The notes below the pieces were generated by a model, which was not told the origin of the DNA, searched no databases, and saw nothing but the letters and a program-made list of their open reading frames with translations. A program made the translations under genes and the position numbers. This document shows, in pieces, positions 31,859 to 40,311 of a DNA stretch of 64,000 nucleotides (position 1 is the stretch's first letter; each line of letters starts with the position of its first letter). The stretch is from Arthrobacter sp. ISL-48. GTDB lineage: Bacteria > Actinomycetota > Actinomycetes > Actinomycetales > Micrococcaceae. Location: contig NZ_JAGGPL010000022.1 of the NCBI RefSeq assembly GCF_018613805.1, positions 1 to 64,000 on the forward strand, written 5' to 3'.

Positions 31859-33331
31859 TCAGTGCCCGCCGTGTCCGGGAGCGGCGCCTTCCGTCTTGCG
31901 CATCATTGCGGAAAGCACGACGGCGGCAAGGGCTATCACGGTGGCCGTCAGGAACGCGGCACTCATCCCGGCGACGAGTCCTGAGGCGGCGGAAACCACG
32001 GCGAAGATGGATACCAGCAGGGCCGTCCCCGCGGCGCCGGCAACCTGCTGCGTCGTGCTCATGATGGCCGAGCCATGCGAGTAGAGGTGCGGCGGCAGCG
32101 GATTCAGCCCAGTGGTGAACGCAGGCGTGAAAAGCAGCGCCAGTCCGAAACTCAACCCCACATGAAGCGTGACGATCCACCAGACGGGCGTGGCGGCGTC
32201 GAGCCTTGAGAATTGCCACAGCGCCAGCACCATCAGGACCGAACCGGACACGGTGAGAGGCAGCGGACCCACCTTGTCGAAAATCCGGCCGATGACCGGG
32301 CCCAACAAGCCCATAGCCAGGCCGCCAGGAAGCAGCGTAAGCCCTGTCTCCAGGGAATGCAGGCCGCGGATCTCCTGTAGATAAAGCGGCAGCAGGATCA
32401 CCCCGCCGAAGAGGGCCATCATGGCCACCACCATCAGCAGCACTGAGACCGTGAACATGCGGAAATTGAACGCCCGGAGGTCCAGAAGGGGCGCCTCTGC
32501 CTTCTGCAGCCGGAGCTGACGGAAGACAAACACGGCAAGGCTGGCGACCCCGATGACCAGTGCCGCAATGGCCATCGTGCTGGGACCGCCCTCGCCCTGG
32601 CCGCCGCCGATCTGGCTAAGGCCGTACACCACCCCGCCGAAGGCAGGAATAGTCAGGACCACCGAGAGGAAGTCGAGCTTGGCCTTCTCTGTCTCGCCCA
32701 CGTTGGTCAGGTACTTGGCCCCGATAGCGAAGGCCGCCAGGGCCACCGGCAGGACGAAGACAAACATGAAGCGCCAGGTGAAGTGCTCCAGAATCAACCC
32801 GGAAACTGTGGGGCCCATGGCCGGAGCCACCGAGATGGCGATGCTGACGTTGCCCATCACGGCCCCTCGCTTAGCGACCGGCACCAGGGTGAGGATGGTG
32901 GTCATGAGCAGCGGAAGCATGATCGCCGTTCCGCCGGCCTGGATGATCCGGGCCAGGAGCAGGAGCTCAAAGCCCGGGGCCACCGCAGCCAGGGCAGTGC
33001 CACCGGCGAAGAGGCCCATGGCCAGCATAAAGACGGCGCGGGTGGAGAGGCTCTGAAGGATGAAACCGGTGGTGGGGATGACCACCGCCATCGTGAGCAT
33101 GAAGCCGGTGGAAAGCCACTGCACGGTGGGCGCGTCCACCCGGAGGTCCACCATGAGCCGCTGCAGGGCCACGTTCATGATGGTCTCGTTGAGGATCACC
33201 ACAAAGGTTGCCACCAGGAGCGTGGCGATGATAGTCACCGATTCGCGGGACATTTTCTCCGGCGCGGACGGCTTCGCTTCGGAAGCGCGCACGGGTTCGC
33301 CGTGGGCGTTCGAAGATATTTCTGTGGACAT
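31859..33331 (-). CDS. MFS exporter, DHA2 (EmrB/QacA) family
   Basis: 490 residues, GGGGGAA before the ATG. 14 predicted helices. VVILNETIMNVALQRLMVD is the DHA2 helix-1 motif (N-E-T in place of D-x-T), ARIIQAGGTAIMLPLLMTT helix 4, AISVAPAMGPTVSGLIL motif C of helix 5, and SLETGLTLLPGGLAMGLLGPVIGR is typical of EmrB-type pumps. The N-terminus (1-30) is a soluble leader and the C-terminus ends GAAPGHGGH. No regulator adjoins it; substrate unknown. Confidence 0.92.
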   Translation of the reverse strand: MSTEISSNAHGEPVRASEAKPSAPEKMSRESVTIIATLLVATFVVILNETIMNVALQRLMVDLRVDAPTVQWLSTGFMLTMAVVIPTTGFILQSLSTRAVFMLAMGLFAGGTALAAVAPGFELLLLARIIQAGGTAIMLPLLMTTILTLVPVAKRGAVMGNVSIAISVAPAMGPTVSGLILEHFTWRFMFVFVLPVALAAFAIGAKYLTNVGETEKAKLDFLSVVLTIPAFGGVVYGLSQIGGGQGEGGPSTMAIAALVIGVASLAVFVFRQLRLQKAEAPLLDLRAFNFRMFTVSVLLMVVAMMALFGGVILLPLYLQEIRGLHSLETGLTLLPGGLAMGLLGPVIGRIFDKVGPLPLTVSGSVLMVLALWQFSRLDAATPVWWIVTLHVGLSFGLALLFTPAFTTGLNPLPPHLYSHGSAIMSTTQQVAGAAGTALLVSIFAVVSAASGLVAGMSAAFLTATVIALAAVVLSAMMRKTEGAAPGHGGH

Positions 33332-33465
33332 GCGTGTTCCCCCAGGGAGTGCGAGATTGCTGGTGCGCGAGCATGGTCGCTGCAGACTCCAACACTCTAC
33401 CCGCTGGAGTAATTCCTCCGCACGGGTTTTTCTTATCCCTTTTATCCCTGGGGGAACAACCTTGC

Positions 33466-34032
33466 CTAGGCGGTCTGGCCGGCGTGCAAGCCTTCCGAGA
33501 TTTCCTCCACAAGCTTGCTGTTGAAGGCGGAAAGGTCTTTGGGGCTACGGCTGGTCACCAGGCCCTGGTCCACCACTACTTCCTGGTCCGTCCAGTTGGC
33601 CCCGGCGTTCTTCAGGTCGGTCTGCAGCGTGTGATAAGAGGTTACGTTCCGGCCGCGGATCACGCCCGCATCGATCAGCAGCCACGGTCCGTGGCAGATG
33701 GAGGCCACCGGTTTATGCTGCTCGAAGAAGCTTCGCGCGAAGTTCTGGGCGTCCCTGTCCACACGCAGGTGATCGGCGTTCACCACACCGCCCGGAAGCA
33801 CCAGGGCGTCGAAGTCCGAGGCGTTGGCTTCTGCCACCGTGAGGTCCACGTTGAACGTATCGCCCTTGTCCGTGCCGTTGTAGCCTTGCAGCCGCCCGCT
33901 GGAGGGCGCCACCAGTGTGGGCTGCCCGCCAGCCTCCTTCACGGCCTGCCACGGGCTGGTGAGCTCCTCCTGCTCCACGCCGTCCGTCAGCAGGAAAGCG
34001 ACCTTCTTGCCTGCGATGCTGTGTTCTGACAT
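33466..34032 (-). CDS. PfpI/DJ-1 family class I glutamine amidotransferase-like protein
   Basis: 188 residues from ATG 34032 with GAGGAGG six bases upstream. KKVAFLLTDGVEQEELTSPW, ALVLPGGVVNADHLR, the nucleophile elbow PVASICHGPWLLIDAG and LVTSRSPKDLSAFNSKLVEE are the standard PfpI arrangement (YhbO/PfpI branch: stress proteases or deglycases). This is the second DJ-1-superfamily protein of the window but a different branch from the Hsp31-like one at 4620. Stand-alone gene. Confidence 0.93.
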   Translation of the reverse strand: MSEHSIAGKKVAFLLTDGVEQEELTSPWQAVKEAGGQPTLVAPSSGRLQGYNGTDKGDTFNVDLTVAEANASDFDALVLPGGVVNADHLRVDRDAQNFARSFFEQHKPVASICHGPWLLIDAGVIRGRNVTSYHTLQTDLKNAGANWTDQEVVVDQGLVTSRSPKDLSAFNSKLVEEISEGLHAGQTA

Positions 34033-34164
34033 TATTCCTCCTCGTGTGAGGCGGGGTTGTGCGCGCTTGTGGCGCGCGGCAGTACCCGCTTCGAGAGTTG
34101 TTTGTCTGACACCATCCAGCCTAGGAAAGCCCAAAGTAATAAGCAAGCTGACTATCACCCGTCA

Positions 34165-34255
34165 GAAGCATTGCCCCGGTTCAAAGCCCGAACACTATGC
34201 TGCCTACCTCGTGAACTCCGATGGCTTCGAAATAGGGCTCGTTGCCACCGGCTAA
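34165..34255 (+). pseudogene. C-terminal remnant of a VOC/glyoxalase gene
   Basis: In the 315-base gap 34033-34347 the plus strand encodes KPEHYAAYLVNSDGFEIGLV and a stop at 34253. This matches the last strand pair of VOC proteins (Y-A-A-Y-V-x-D-P-D-G-F-E-I-E-L-V). No upstream part of such a gene is present. The rest of the gap shows nothing I can support apart from what must be the start of the esterase transcript. Confidence 0.5.
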
Positions 34256-34347
34256 GAGAACTACGTGGCGCGCGGAGTCCCCGGCTCGAGGGGCACAGCG
34301 CGTAGTCTCATATCGGTGAAGTTGCCAGCGCCGGCTGACCCGCACAC

Positions 34348-35238
34348 ATGAGAACGACTCGGCTCATATCGACGATCGTAGGAGCAGGTTTGGCGAGCAC
34401 CACCCCCATTGAGGTGCCGTACGTACCGCTGTCCGGCGACCAGTCAGATGTCCGCTATCTCCACGGCCCGGACTCGGAAGTGCAGCCGGGCCTACCCTCT
34501 GGCGAAACTGTCGAGTTCGAATGGAACGCGAGCCGGGTCTATCCGGGGACCACGCGGAAATTCTGGGTGCACGTGCCTGACCGGTACGACCCTGCCGTGC
34601 CCGCTTCGTTGATGGTGTTCCAAGATGGGCGCCTGTATCTGGACCCCGAGGGGGACGTCCGCGGCGGAATCGTCCTGGACAACCTCATCCATCAGGGACA
34701 CATTCCCGTCACTATAGGGGTCTTCGTTGACCCTGGCGTTTTCGTCGATGCCGAGAATCCGAAGAACCGGAACGCGGAGTATGACGCATTCGACGACCGC
34801 TACGCCACCTTCCTCCTGACAGAGATCATCCCCGAGGTTACCAAGCGGTACACGATCTCTCAGGACCCTGACCGCTGGGGGATCTGCGGAGGCAGCAGCG
34901 GCGGCAACTGTGCCTTCACAGCCGCTTGGCTGCGTCCCGACAGGTTCCGCCGCGTTATCGGGTTCCTGTCCAGCTTCGCCCAGATGCCAGGCGGCAACCC
35001 CTACCCCGAGCTGCTTCCCATCACGCCCGCCAAGCCTTTGCGCGTCTTCATGCAGGCGGGCCAGCGCGACCTGAATTGGAACCAGCCCGAGCGGAACTGG
35101 CTGGCCAACAACCTTCGAGTAGCAGCCGCCCTCGCGGAGGCCGGCTACGACTTCCGCCTCGTCCTGGGCGACGGCGGTCACAGCCTCAACCACGGTGGCG
35201 TCCTGCTCCCCGATGCCCTCCGCTGGATCTGGCGGTGA
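34348..35238 (+). CDS. esterase of the enterochelin-esterase (Fes/esterase D) fold
   Basis: 296 residues. TRKFWVHVPDRYDPAVPASLMVFQDG, DDRYATFLLTEIIPEVTKRYTI, RWGICGGSSGGNCAFTAAW with the nucleophile Ser, RVFMQAGQRDLNW for the acid region and GDGGHSLNHGGVLLPDALRWI for the His. That is the esterase family PF00756 pattern (enterochelin esterase, feruloyl esterase, trehalose mycolyl esterase relatives). There is no signal peptide, so it is probably cytoplasmic. The exact substrate is unknown; no siderophore genes are nearby. Confidence 0.82.
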   Translation: MRTTRLISTIVGAGLASTTPIEVPYVPLSGDQSDVRYLHGPDSEVQPGLPSGETVEFEWNASRVYPGTTRKFWVHVPDRYDPAVPASLMVFQDGRLYLDPEGDVRGGIVLDNLIHQGHIPVTIGVFVDPGVFVDAENPKNRNAEYDAFDDRYATFLLTEIIPEVTKRYTISQDPDRWGICGGSSGGNCAFTAAWLRPDRFRRVIGFLSSFAQMPGGNPYPELLPITPAKPLRVFMQAGQRDLNWNQPERNWLANNLRVAAALAEAGYDFRLVLGDGGHSLNHGGVLLPDALRWIWR

Positions 35239-35290
35239 CCCGGCCGGTTCAATCAGCCGCTCCGCGACGTCGTCTCCGATAGCCGATCCC

Positions 35291-36076
35291 TCAGCGGGCA
35301 GCCAAGTCGATCCGTGCGAGCCAGTCGCTCACCAAGGCGGCAGTGAGCGTGGGCTGTTCAAGGTGGACGTTATGTCCCGCTGCATCCAGTACTGCATAGG
35401 TGCCGCGAACGTAGTGGTCGCGTAGCTGCCAACCGTCCTCATACCCGGTTACATGGTCTTGCCGTCCAAACACATGCAAAGAGGGCGCCTCAAACGGGGC
35501 GGGGTACTCAACCTCTGGTTGAACACGAAGCGCATAGTCCGCCGAGATGCGATCAATGACGGTTTGGTCTGCAGCCTGCAGGCCAGGAAGCGCATACCGC
35601 GTAAATGCCGCCACGGTGGCCTCGGTCTGGATGACCGACATTTCTTCATAGTCCTCGAGTGCCGGTCCTGCATGCGCCAAGGCCTTTGGGTCTCGGCGCA
35701 GAATCTGACGAGCGGGGAGCGAGCGTGCCTCATGATCAGGCTCGAACACCCCGGCGAGAGTTGCCAGTCCGAGCACCTGCTCGCGCAGCTCATGAGCAAC
35801 AAAGCGTGCGATCATGCCACCGAATGAGTTTCCAATGACGGCGAAGGGTTCTTCCCCCAGGTGCTGGCGAATTTCGTCCACGACGCCGTCTGCGACGTCT
35901 TGAGCGCTGGCCGCGCTGCGGACTGGAGGGGACGAAGCCCACGGCAGATCTATATAGATGCGCTGCCAACCCGCCGCACTCACAAACTCCTCCAGCGGGA
36001 GCATGATGCGATGGTCTACGCCGAATCCATGGATCGCAACGAGGGCACGACCTTCTCCTGAAATGTGGGTAATCAC
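35291..36076 (-). CDS. alpha/beta hydrolase
   Basis: 261 residues. VAIHGFGVDHRIMLPLEEF (oxyanion loop HGFG), IYIDLPWASSPP, nucleophile elbow FAVIGNSFGGMIARFVAHEL, acid in LHVFGRQDHVTGYEDGW and His in LDAAGHNVHLEQP. A complete catalytic triad is visible, as in haloalkane-dehalogenase/esterase-type hydrolases. Substrate unknown. Convergent with the esterase gene 53 bases away. Confidence 0.85.
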   Translation of the reverse strand: MITHISGEGRALVAIHGFGVDHRIMLPLEEFVSAAGWQRIYIDLPWASSPPVRSAASAQDVADGVVDEIRQHLGEEPFAVIGNSFGGMIARFVAHELREQVLGLATLAGVFEPDHEARSLPARQILRRDPKALAHAGPALEDYEEMSVIQTEATVAAFTRYALPGLQAADQTVIDRISADYALRVQPEVEYPAPFEAPSLHVFGRQDHVTGYEDGWQLRDHYVRGTYAVLDAAGHNVHLEQPTLTAALVSDWLARIDLAAR

Positions 36077-36145
36077 GTTGAGACCCTACCGGGGTTCACG
36101 GACCGGCCCGATAAGTTGCGGATCATGTGCGCGCCGGCGCCGACC

Positions 36146-36292
36146 TCAGGCGAAGATAGGCTGGACTCCCGGGTGGCAGACGAAGAAGCTGGGCTGCTCT
36201 ACGGGCTGGAACGGGACGATCAGCCACTGGCTTCCGTAGTACTCCACATACGAGTCCTCCGGGCAACGAGAGTATGCTTCTTCGCGGGTCAT
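36146..36292 (-). CDS. small protein of 48 residues, unknown
   Basis: An ATG at 36292 has AGGAAG ten bases upstream and opens 48 codons ending TGA at 36146. The sequence reads MTREEAYSRCPEDSYVEYY and then GSQWLIVPFQPVEQPSFFVC; it is compact, with two Cys and many aromatic residues. Composition and ribosome site look real, and no competing gene covers the spot. I know no family for it. Confidence 0.45.
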   Translation of the reverse strand: MTREEAYSRCPEDSYVEYYGSQWLIVPFQPVEQPSFFVCHPGVQPIFA

Positions 36293-36352
36293 TTCGGGCT
36301 GGCTTCCTTGGTTCAGATTGTCGAGTTAGAGCTGCGCTGAGAGAGATGAATT

Positions 36353-36390
36353 GTTAGCGCTAACTGCAATTTAAGTGTGAGCGCTAACAC
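36353..36390. promoter_or_regulatory. tandem LacI-family operators before the GH15 gene
   Basis: GTTAGCGCTAAC (36353-36364) is a perfect 12-bp palindrome, and GTGTGAGCGCTAACAC (36375-36390) is a 16-bp palindrome with one mismatched pair. Both share the central AGCGCTAAC with the CG centre typical of LacI-type sites. Their centres are 24 bp apart. They lie about 200 bases upstream of the GH15 start codon, so the gene is probably sugar-regulated. Confidence 0.72.
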
Positions 36391-36568
36391 ATCTGGCGTC
36401 AAGGCATATTTAAAGTCAGGCGCGGCCGGACAGCAGAACAAACCGCTAACTCCGGACGGGAGCCCACTGGCACCCGCCACATCCTTGGCCCCCGGACATC
36501 AGCCAGCTTCCAGCCCGGAGGAGCGGCGCCATCTGCCGCTGCGCAAAATGTTGTGCTTATCTAGGAGC

Positions 36569-38401
36569 ATGGCGGAACCCATAGAGGATTACGCACTCCT
36601 GTCAGACCTCGCTACCGGGGCCCTGATCTCCCGGCGCGGAAGTGTGGATTGGCTCTGCTTCCCACGTTTCGACTCGCCCTCCGTTTTTGGAGCCCTGCTG
36701 GGTCATGAAGACCACGGCCGGTGGCTGCTCGCACCAGCCGAGCCCGAGGCTGTAGTCCTTGACCGTCAATACCTGGAGTCGACCTTCGTCCTGGAGACAA
36801 TCTGGCAGGCCCCGGGCGGCCAGATCCGTGTCACAGACCTGATGCCGCCGGGTCAAGGCCCCTCCTCCCTTTTGCGACGCGTGACAGGCCTCACCGGAAC
36901 CGTGCCGGTGCATCAGGAGCTGATCATCCGTCCCCAGTATGGGGCACTGACACCGTGGACGAGCCGCATACGGAAAAATACAACGCCGGGCAGCGGGGAT
37001 GCCCTTTTAGCCATGGCCGGGCCTGACGCCTGGGCTTTACAGAGCCGCCGTTTGCCCGAGGCGCACGGCCGTATGCATCTGGGGAGATTCGAGGTTTCGG
37101 CCGGCGAGACCGTCGAGTTCGAACTGACGTGGTTTCCTTCATACCGGGAAGCTCCGCCACAGCTCGATTTTGACTCAGCCCTTCAGGAGACAGTGAGCTA
37201 TTGGACCAGATGGGGTGGCAATTACCGGCAGGGCGGATTCTACGGGGCTGCGGTCAAGCGGTCCTTGCTGGTGCTCCGCGCCCTGACGCACTACGAAACT
37301 GGAGGCATCGTCGCCGCTCCGACCACCTCCTTGCCTGAGGAATTCGGCGGTTCGCGCAACTGGGACTACCGCTACTGCTGGCTCCGCGATGCCGCGCTGA
37401 CGCTCGAGTCCATGCTGACCCATGGCTACGAATTCGAGGCCCTCCAGTGGCGCAACTGGCTGCTTCGCGCTCTTGCCGGTGACCCCGAGGACGTCCAGAT
37501 CATGTACGGGGTAGCCGGTGAACGGGACCTTCCGGAGACAGTGCTGAGCCACCTCCCCGGCTACCAGGACGCGGGACCGGTGCGGATCGGCAACGCTGCG
37601 GTCTCCCAATACCAGGCAGACGTCGTGGGCGAAGTGATGGTGGCGCTTGAGAGGCTGCGCCTGGCCGGTGGCAAGGAAGACGCGTTCTCCTGGGCGCTCC
37701 AGCGGGCCCTGCTCGGATTTGTGGAGAAACACTTCGATGACAAGGACTTCGGCCTGTGGGAGATGCGGGGTTCCGCCCAGTACTTCACACATTCGAGGGT
37801 CATGATGTGGGCGGCCTTCGACTGCGGGGTCCGGGGCGTCCGCGACCACGGGCTGCAGGGCCCGGCGGAGCACTGGGAGGAACTGCGGCGGCGTTTGCGA
37901 TCAGAAATCATGGACAGGGGTTTCAGCCAGGAGCTCAACTCATTCACGCAGAGCTATGGCGGCAGCCAGACGGACGCCGCGCTGTTGGCCATGCCGCAGG
38001 TTGGTTTCCTCGCGTACGACGACCCCTTGATGCTTGGCACGGTGGCGCAGCTCGAAAAGGAGTTGCTGACCGGGCATGGCCTCCTGCTGCGCTACCGGAC
38101 GGAGTCAGGTGTCGATGGGCTTGAACCAGGCGAACATCCCTTTCTTGCCTGCTCCTTTTGGCTTGTTGAACAGTACGCCCGCACCAACCGTAAGGAAGAA
38201 GCAAAGGCGCTCATGGATACGCTCGTGGGGTTCTGCAATGAGCTTGGCCTGCTGAGCGAAGAATATGCTCCAGAGGAACGGCGGATGGCAGGCAATTTCC
38301 CACAGGCCTTTTCCCATCTGGCCCTGGTCCGGGCAGCTGACGCAATGCACGGAGTGGAGCGGCTCAGCCTTGCGGTCCGGACCGGTCCCAACGCCGGCTA
38401 A
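36569..38401 (+). CDS. glycoside hydrolase family 15 protein (trehalase or glucoamylase)
   Basis: 610 residues from ATG 36569, where GH15 similarity begins (PIEDYALLSDLATGALISR, GSVDWLCFPRFDSPSVFGALLG). An in-frame GTG at 36377 lies inside an operator and was not chosen; AGGAG sits unusually close to the chosen ATG. Domains: N-terminal beta-sandwich (1 to about 230), then the (alpha/alpha)6 barrel with RNWDYRYCWLRDAALTLES and GLLSEEYAPEERRMAGNFPQAFSHL carrying the catalytic Glu region. Members of this clade include trehalases of mycobacteria and glucoamylases; the choice cannot be made here. No signal peptide, so cytoplasmic. Controlled by the LacI-type operators upstream. Confidence 0.88.
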   Translation: MAEPIEDYALLSDLATGALISRRGSVDWLCFPRFDSPSVFGALLGHEDHGRWLLAPAEPEAVVLDRQYLESTFVLETIWQAPGGQIRVTDLMPPGQGPSSLLRRVTGLTGTVPVHQELIIRPQYGALTPWTSRIRKNTTPGSGDALLAMAGPDAWALQSRRLPEAHGRMHLGRFEVSAGETVEFELTWFPSYREAPPQLDFDSALQETVSYWTRWGGNYRQGGFYGAAVKRSLLVLRALTHYETGGIVAAPTTSLPEEFGGSRNWDYRYCWLRDAALTLESMLTHGYEFEALQWRNWLLRALAGDPEDVQIMYGVAGERDLPETVLSHLPGYQDAGPVRIGNAAVSQYQADVVGEVMVALERLRLAGGKEDAFSWALQRALLGFVEKHFDDKDFGLWEMRGSAQYFTHSRVMMWAAFDCGVRGVRDHGLQGPAEHWEELRRRLRSEIMDRGFSQELNSFTQSYGGSQTDAALLAMPQVGFLAYDDPLMLGTVAQLEKELLTGHGLLLRYRTESGVDGLEPGEHPFLACSFWLVEQYARTNRKEEAKALMDTLVGFCNELGLLSEEYAPEERRMAGNFPQAFSHLALVRAADAMHGVERLSLAVRTGPNAG

Positions 38402-38426
38402 CGCAACCGGCCAGACCTCCATCCGC

Positions 38427-39356
38427 TTAGGAACTTAGTGGCACGTTGTCTATCAGCCGGACGGGCCCTACCTTGGCGGCAATGATCGCCAGGCCCTCGC
38501 CGCGGAAAGGGGTCTCCTTGCAGTTCTCGGCCAGCGGTTCCAGCGTGCGTGGATCCACCACGTCGAAGTAGTCCACTTCAACCAGGGGCTGTGAGGCCAC
38601 CAGGTCCTCGGCCGACTCGAGGTCCAGCGGCTCGTGGCCGTTGGCACGCTCCTCAAGAAGTCGGAGCGCACGGGACAGCACCAGCGCGGCTTCCGCCTGC
38701 TCCTCCGACAGGAACCGGTTGCGGCTGGACAACGCCAGCCCCCCGCTTGAGCGGACAGTTGGCACCGCGACGATCTCCACCGGAAAGTTCAGGTCCGCCA
38801 CCATCCGGCGGACCAGGGTCAACTGCTGCGCATCCTTCTGGCCAAAGTACGCGCGGTAGGCCGGCAGACCCCCGGTGCTGCCGGAAACAAACGCACCGCC
38901 AGCCTGCAACCCCGCCCCCGGGATGCCGTAATGCAACAGTTTGGCTACCACCGTCAGGGCGCCATCGAAATGCCCCGGCCGCGATGCACCTTCCCACTTC
39001 TCCCCCAGCGATCCCGCCGTTACGCGCACCACCGGCTCGCCGCCGGGGTAAACCTCCTCCACCGACGGCGCAAACGCCAAGTCCACGCCCTGCTCCTCGA
39101 GCAGCGCCAGGTCGGCGTCGAGGCTACGGGGGTAACGGTCCAGATCAGCGGCATCACCGAACTGAAGCGGATTGACGAAGATGGACGCCACCACCACATC
39201 GTTCTGTTCGACGGCGGTGCGCGCCAGCTGCGCGTGGCCCTCGTGGAGTGCACCCATGGTGGGCACCAGGCCCTGCGACGCGCCCTGCTTCTGCGTCAGC
39301 AGCCGCGCGCTCTCGGACCGCAGTTCGGCCGCGGTCGTGACCAGTTTGATGGGCAT
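38427..39356 (-). CDS. panC: pantoate--beta-alanine ligase
   Basis: 309 residues from ATG 39356, one base after the stop of the DUF2520 gene. Joins pantoate and beta-alanine with ATP to make pantothenate. Motifs: LVPTMGALHEGHAQLARTA (HIGH-like), SIFVNPLQFGDAADLDRYPR, KWEGASRPGHFDGALTVVAKL, AYFGQKDAQQLTLVRRMV, SSRNRFLSEEQ. Between AKLLHY and AYFGQKD there is a Gly/Ala-rich insert of about 20 residues (GIPGAGLQAGGAFVSGSTGG) where E. coli PanC has a few. The C-terminus is complete. Confidence 0.95.
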   Translation of the reverse strand: MPIKLVTTAAELRSESARLLTQKQGASQGLVPTMGALHEGHAQLARTAVEQNDVVVASIFVNPLQFGDAADLDRYPRSLDADLALLEEQGVDLAFAPSVEEVYPGGEPVVRVTAGSLGEKWEGASRPGHFDGALTVVAKLLHYGIPGAGLQAGGAFVSGSTGGLPAYRAYFGQKDAQQLTLVRRMVADLNFPVEIVAVPTVRSSGGLALSSRNRFLSEEQAEAALVLSRALRLLEERANGHEPLDLESAEDLVASQPLVEVDYFDVVDPRTLEPLAENCKETPFRGEGLAIIAAKVGPVRLIDNVPLSS

Positions 39357-39357
39357 G

Positions 39358-40311
39358 TCACTGTCCTTCCGGGGCCCGCGGCCCGCCATCGTGTTCGCCG
39401 CCGTCAAGTTCCCCGCCATGGTTCCCACCCGGTTCCAGCGCCGCACGGAGTGCCTCGAGCTGGCCCGCTTTCAAGAGCCCGCGGCTTTCTGCCCGCCGCG
39501 CCGTGGCCCGGGCCATGGCGAGATAGGCCTCCAGCACATCGCCCGCCGAACCGGCGTCGTACTCACGCAATGCTTCGGCGTGGGCCGCCACCGTCCCCAC
39601 GTCCCCGCGGGCCACCGGCCCGGTCAGCGCCGTCTCGCCGGAAGCAAGGGCGTTCTCCAGCGTGGCGCGAAGCAGTGGTCCGAGCATCCGTTCGGGCGAT
39701 TCCACGCCCACGTCCCGCAGCAGCTGGGACGCCTGGGCCACGAGGGTGACCAGGTGGTTGGAGCCGTGGGCCAGGGCCGCGTGGTAGAGCGTGCGGTCAC
39801 CCTCGGCGATAGCGACGGGCTCGGCACCCATCTCCACCACCAGAGCCTGGGCAATCGGCAGCATGGCGGCATCAGCGGTAACGCCGAAGGTGCAGTCCAG
39901 CAGCCTGGTGAGGTCCAGGCTCATGCCCGTGAAGGTCATGGCGGGATGCATGGCCAGCGGGACCGATCCGGCTGCCCGGATGGGGTGCAGGACGCCAACG
40001 CCGAACCGGCCGGAGGTATGGGCGACCAGCTGTCCCGGCTGCCAGGCCCCAAGTTTGGCGAGGCCTTTCACCAGCCCGGCCAGGGCATCGTCCGGAACCG
40101 CGAGGAGCACCAGTTCCGAGCGCTCCACAATGTCCTGGACGTCGAGGACCGGCACTCCGGGAAGCAGGGCTTCCGCCCGCTCCCGGCTGGCGTCGGAGAC
40201 GGCGGAAACCCCGACGACGGCGTGCTCGGCCGCGCGCAGTGCCGCACCCAGGACGGCACCCACTTTGCCGGCGCCAATGATTCCGACGCCGAGGCGTCCT
40301 GGCTTAGCCAT
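39358..40311 (-). CDS. Rossmann-fold DUF2520 protein, candidate ketopantoate reductase
   Basis: 317 residues. An NAD(P)-binding fold opens the protein (VGIIGAGKVGAVLGAALRAA), followed by LVLLAVPDDALAGLVKGL and the DUF2520 region (PLAMHPAMTFTG, GDRTLYHAALAHGSNHLVTLVAQA, GPLLRATLENALASGETALTGPVARGD). Such proteins regularly sit directly upstream of panC and look like short 6PGDH/ketopantoate-reductase relatives. A role in making pantoate (as PanG in other bacteria) is plausible but inferred from position and fold. A Gly/His/Asp-rich tail ends the protein. Stop and the panC start are one base apart. Confidence 0.82.
   Translation of the reverse strand: MAKPGRLGVGIIGAGKVGAVLGAALRAAEHAVVGVSAVSDASRERAEALLPGVPVLDVQDIVERSELVLLAVPDDALAGLVKGLAKLGAWQPGQLVAHTSGRFGVGVLHPIRAAGSVPLAMHPAMTFTGMSLDLTRLLDCTFGVTADAAMLPIAQALVVEMGAEPVAIAEGDRTLYHAALAHGSNHLVTLVAQASQLLRDVGVESPERMLGPLLRATLENALASGETALTGPVARGDVGTVAAHAEALREYDAGSAGDVLEAYLAMARATARRAESRGLLKAGQLEALRAALEPGGNHGGELDGGEHDGGPRAPEGQ

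Noticed and set aside
32553..33412. Long plus-strand frames antisense to the DHA2 exporter
   Set aside because: Low-complexity His/Arg/Gly-rich products typical of GC-rich shadow frames; the exporter on the minus strand is clear.
36377..36568. In-frame GTG start at 36377 for the GH15 gene
   Set aside because: It lies within the second operator and the added 64 residues have no family similarity.
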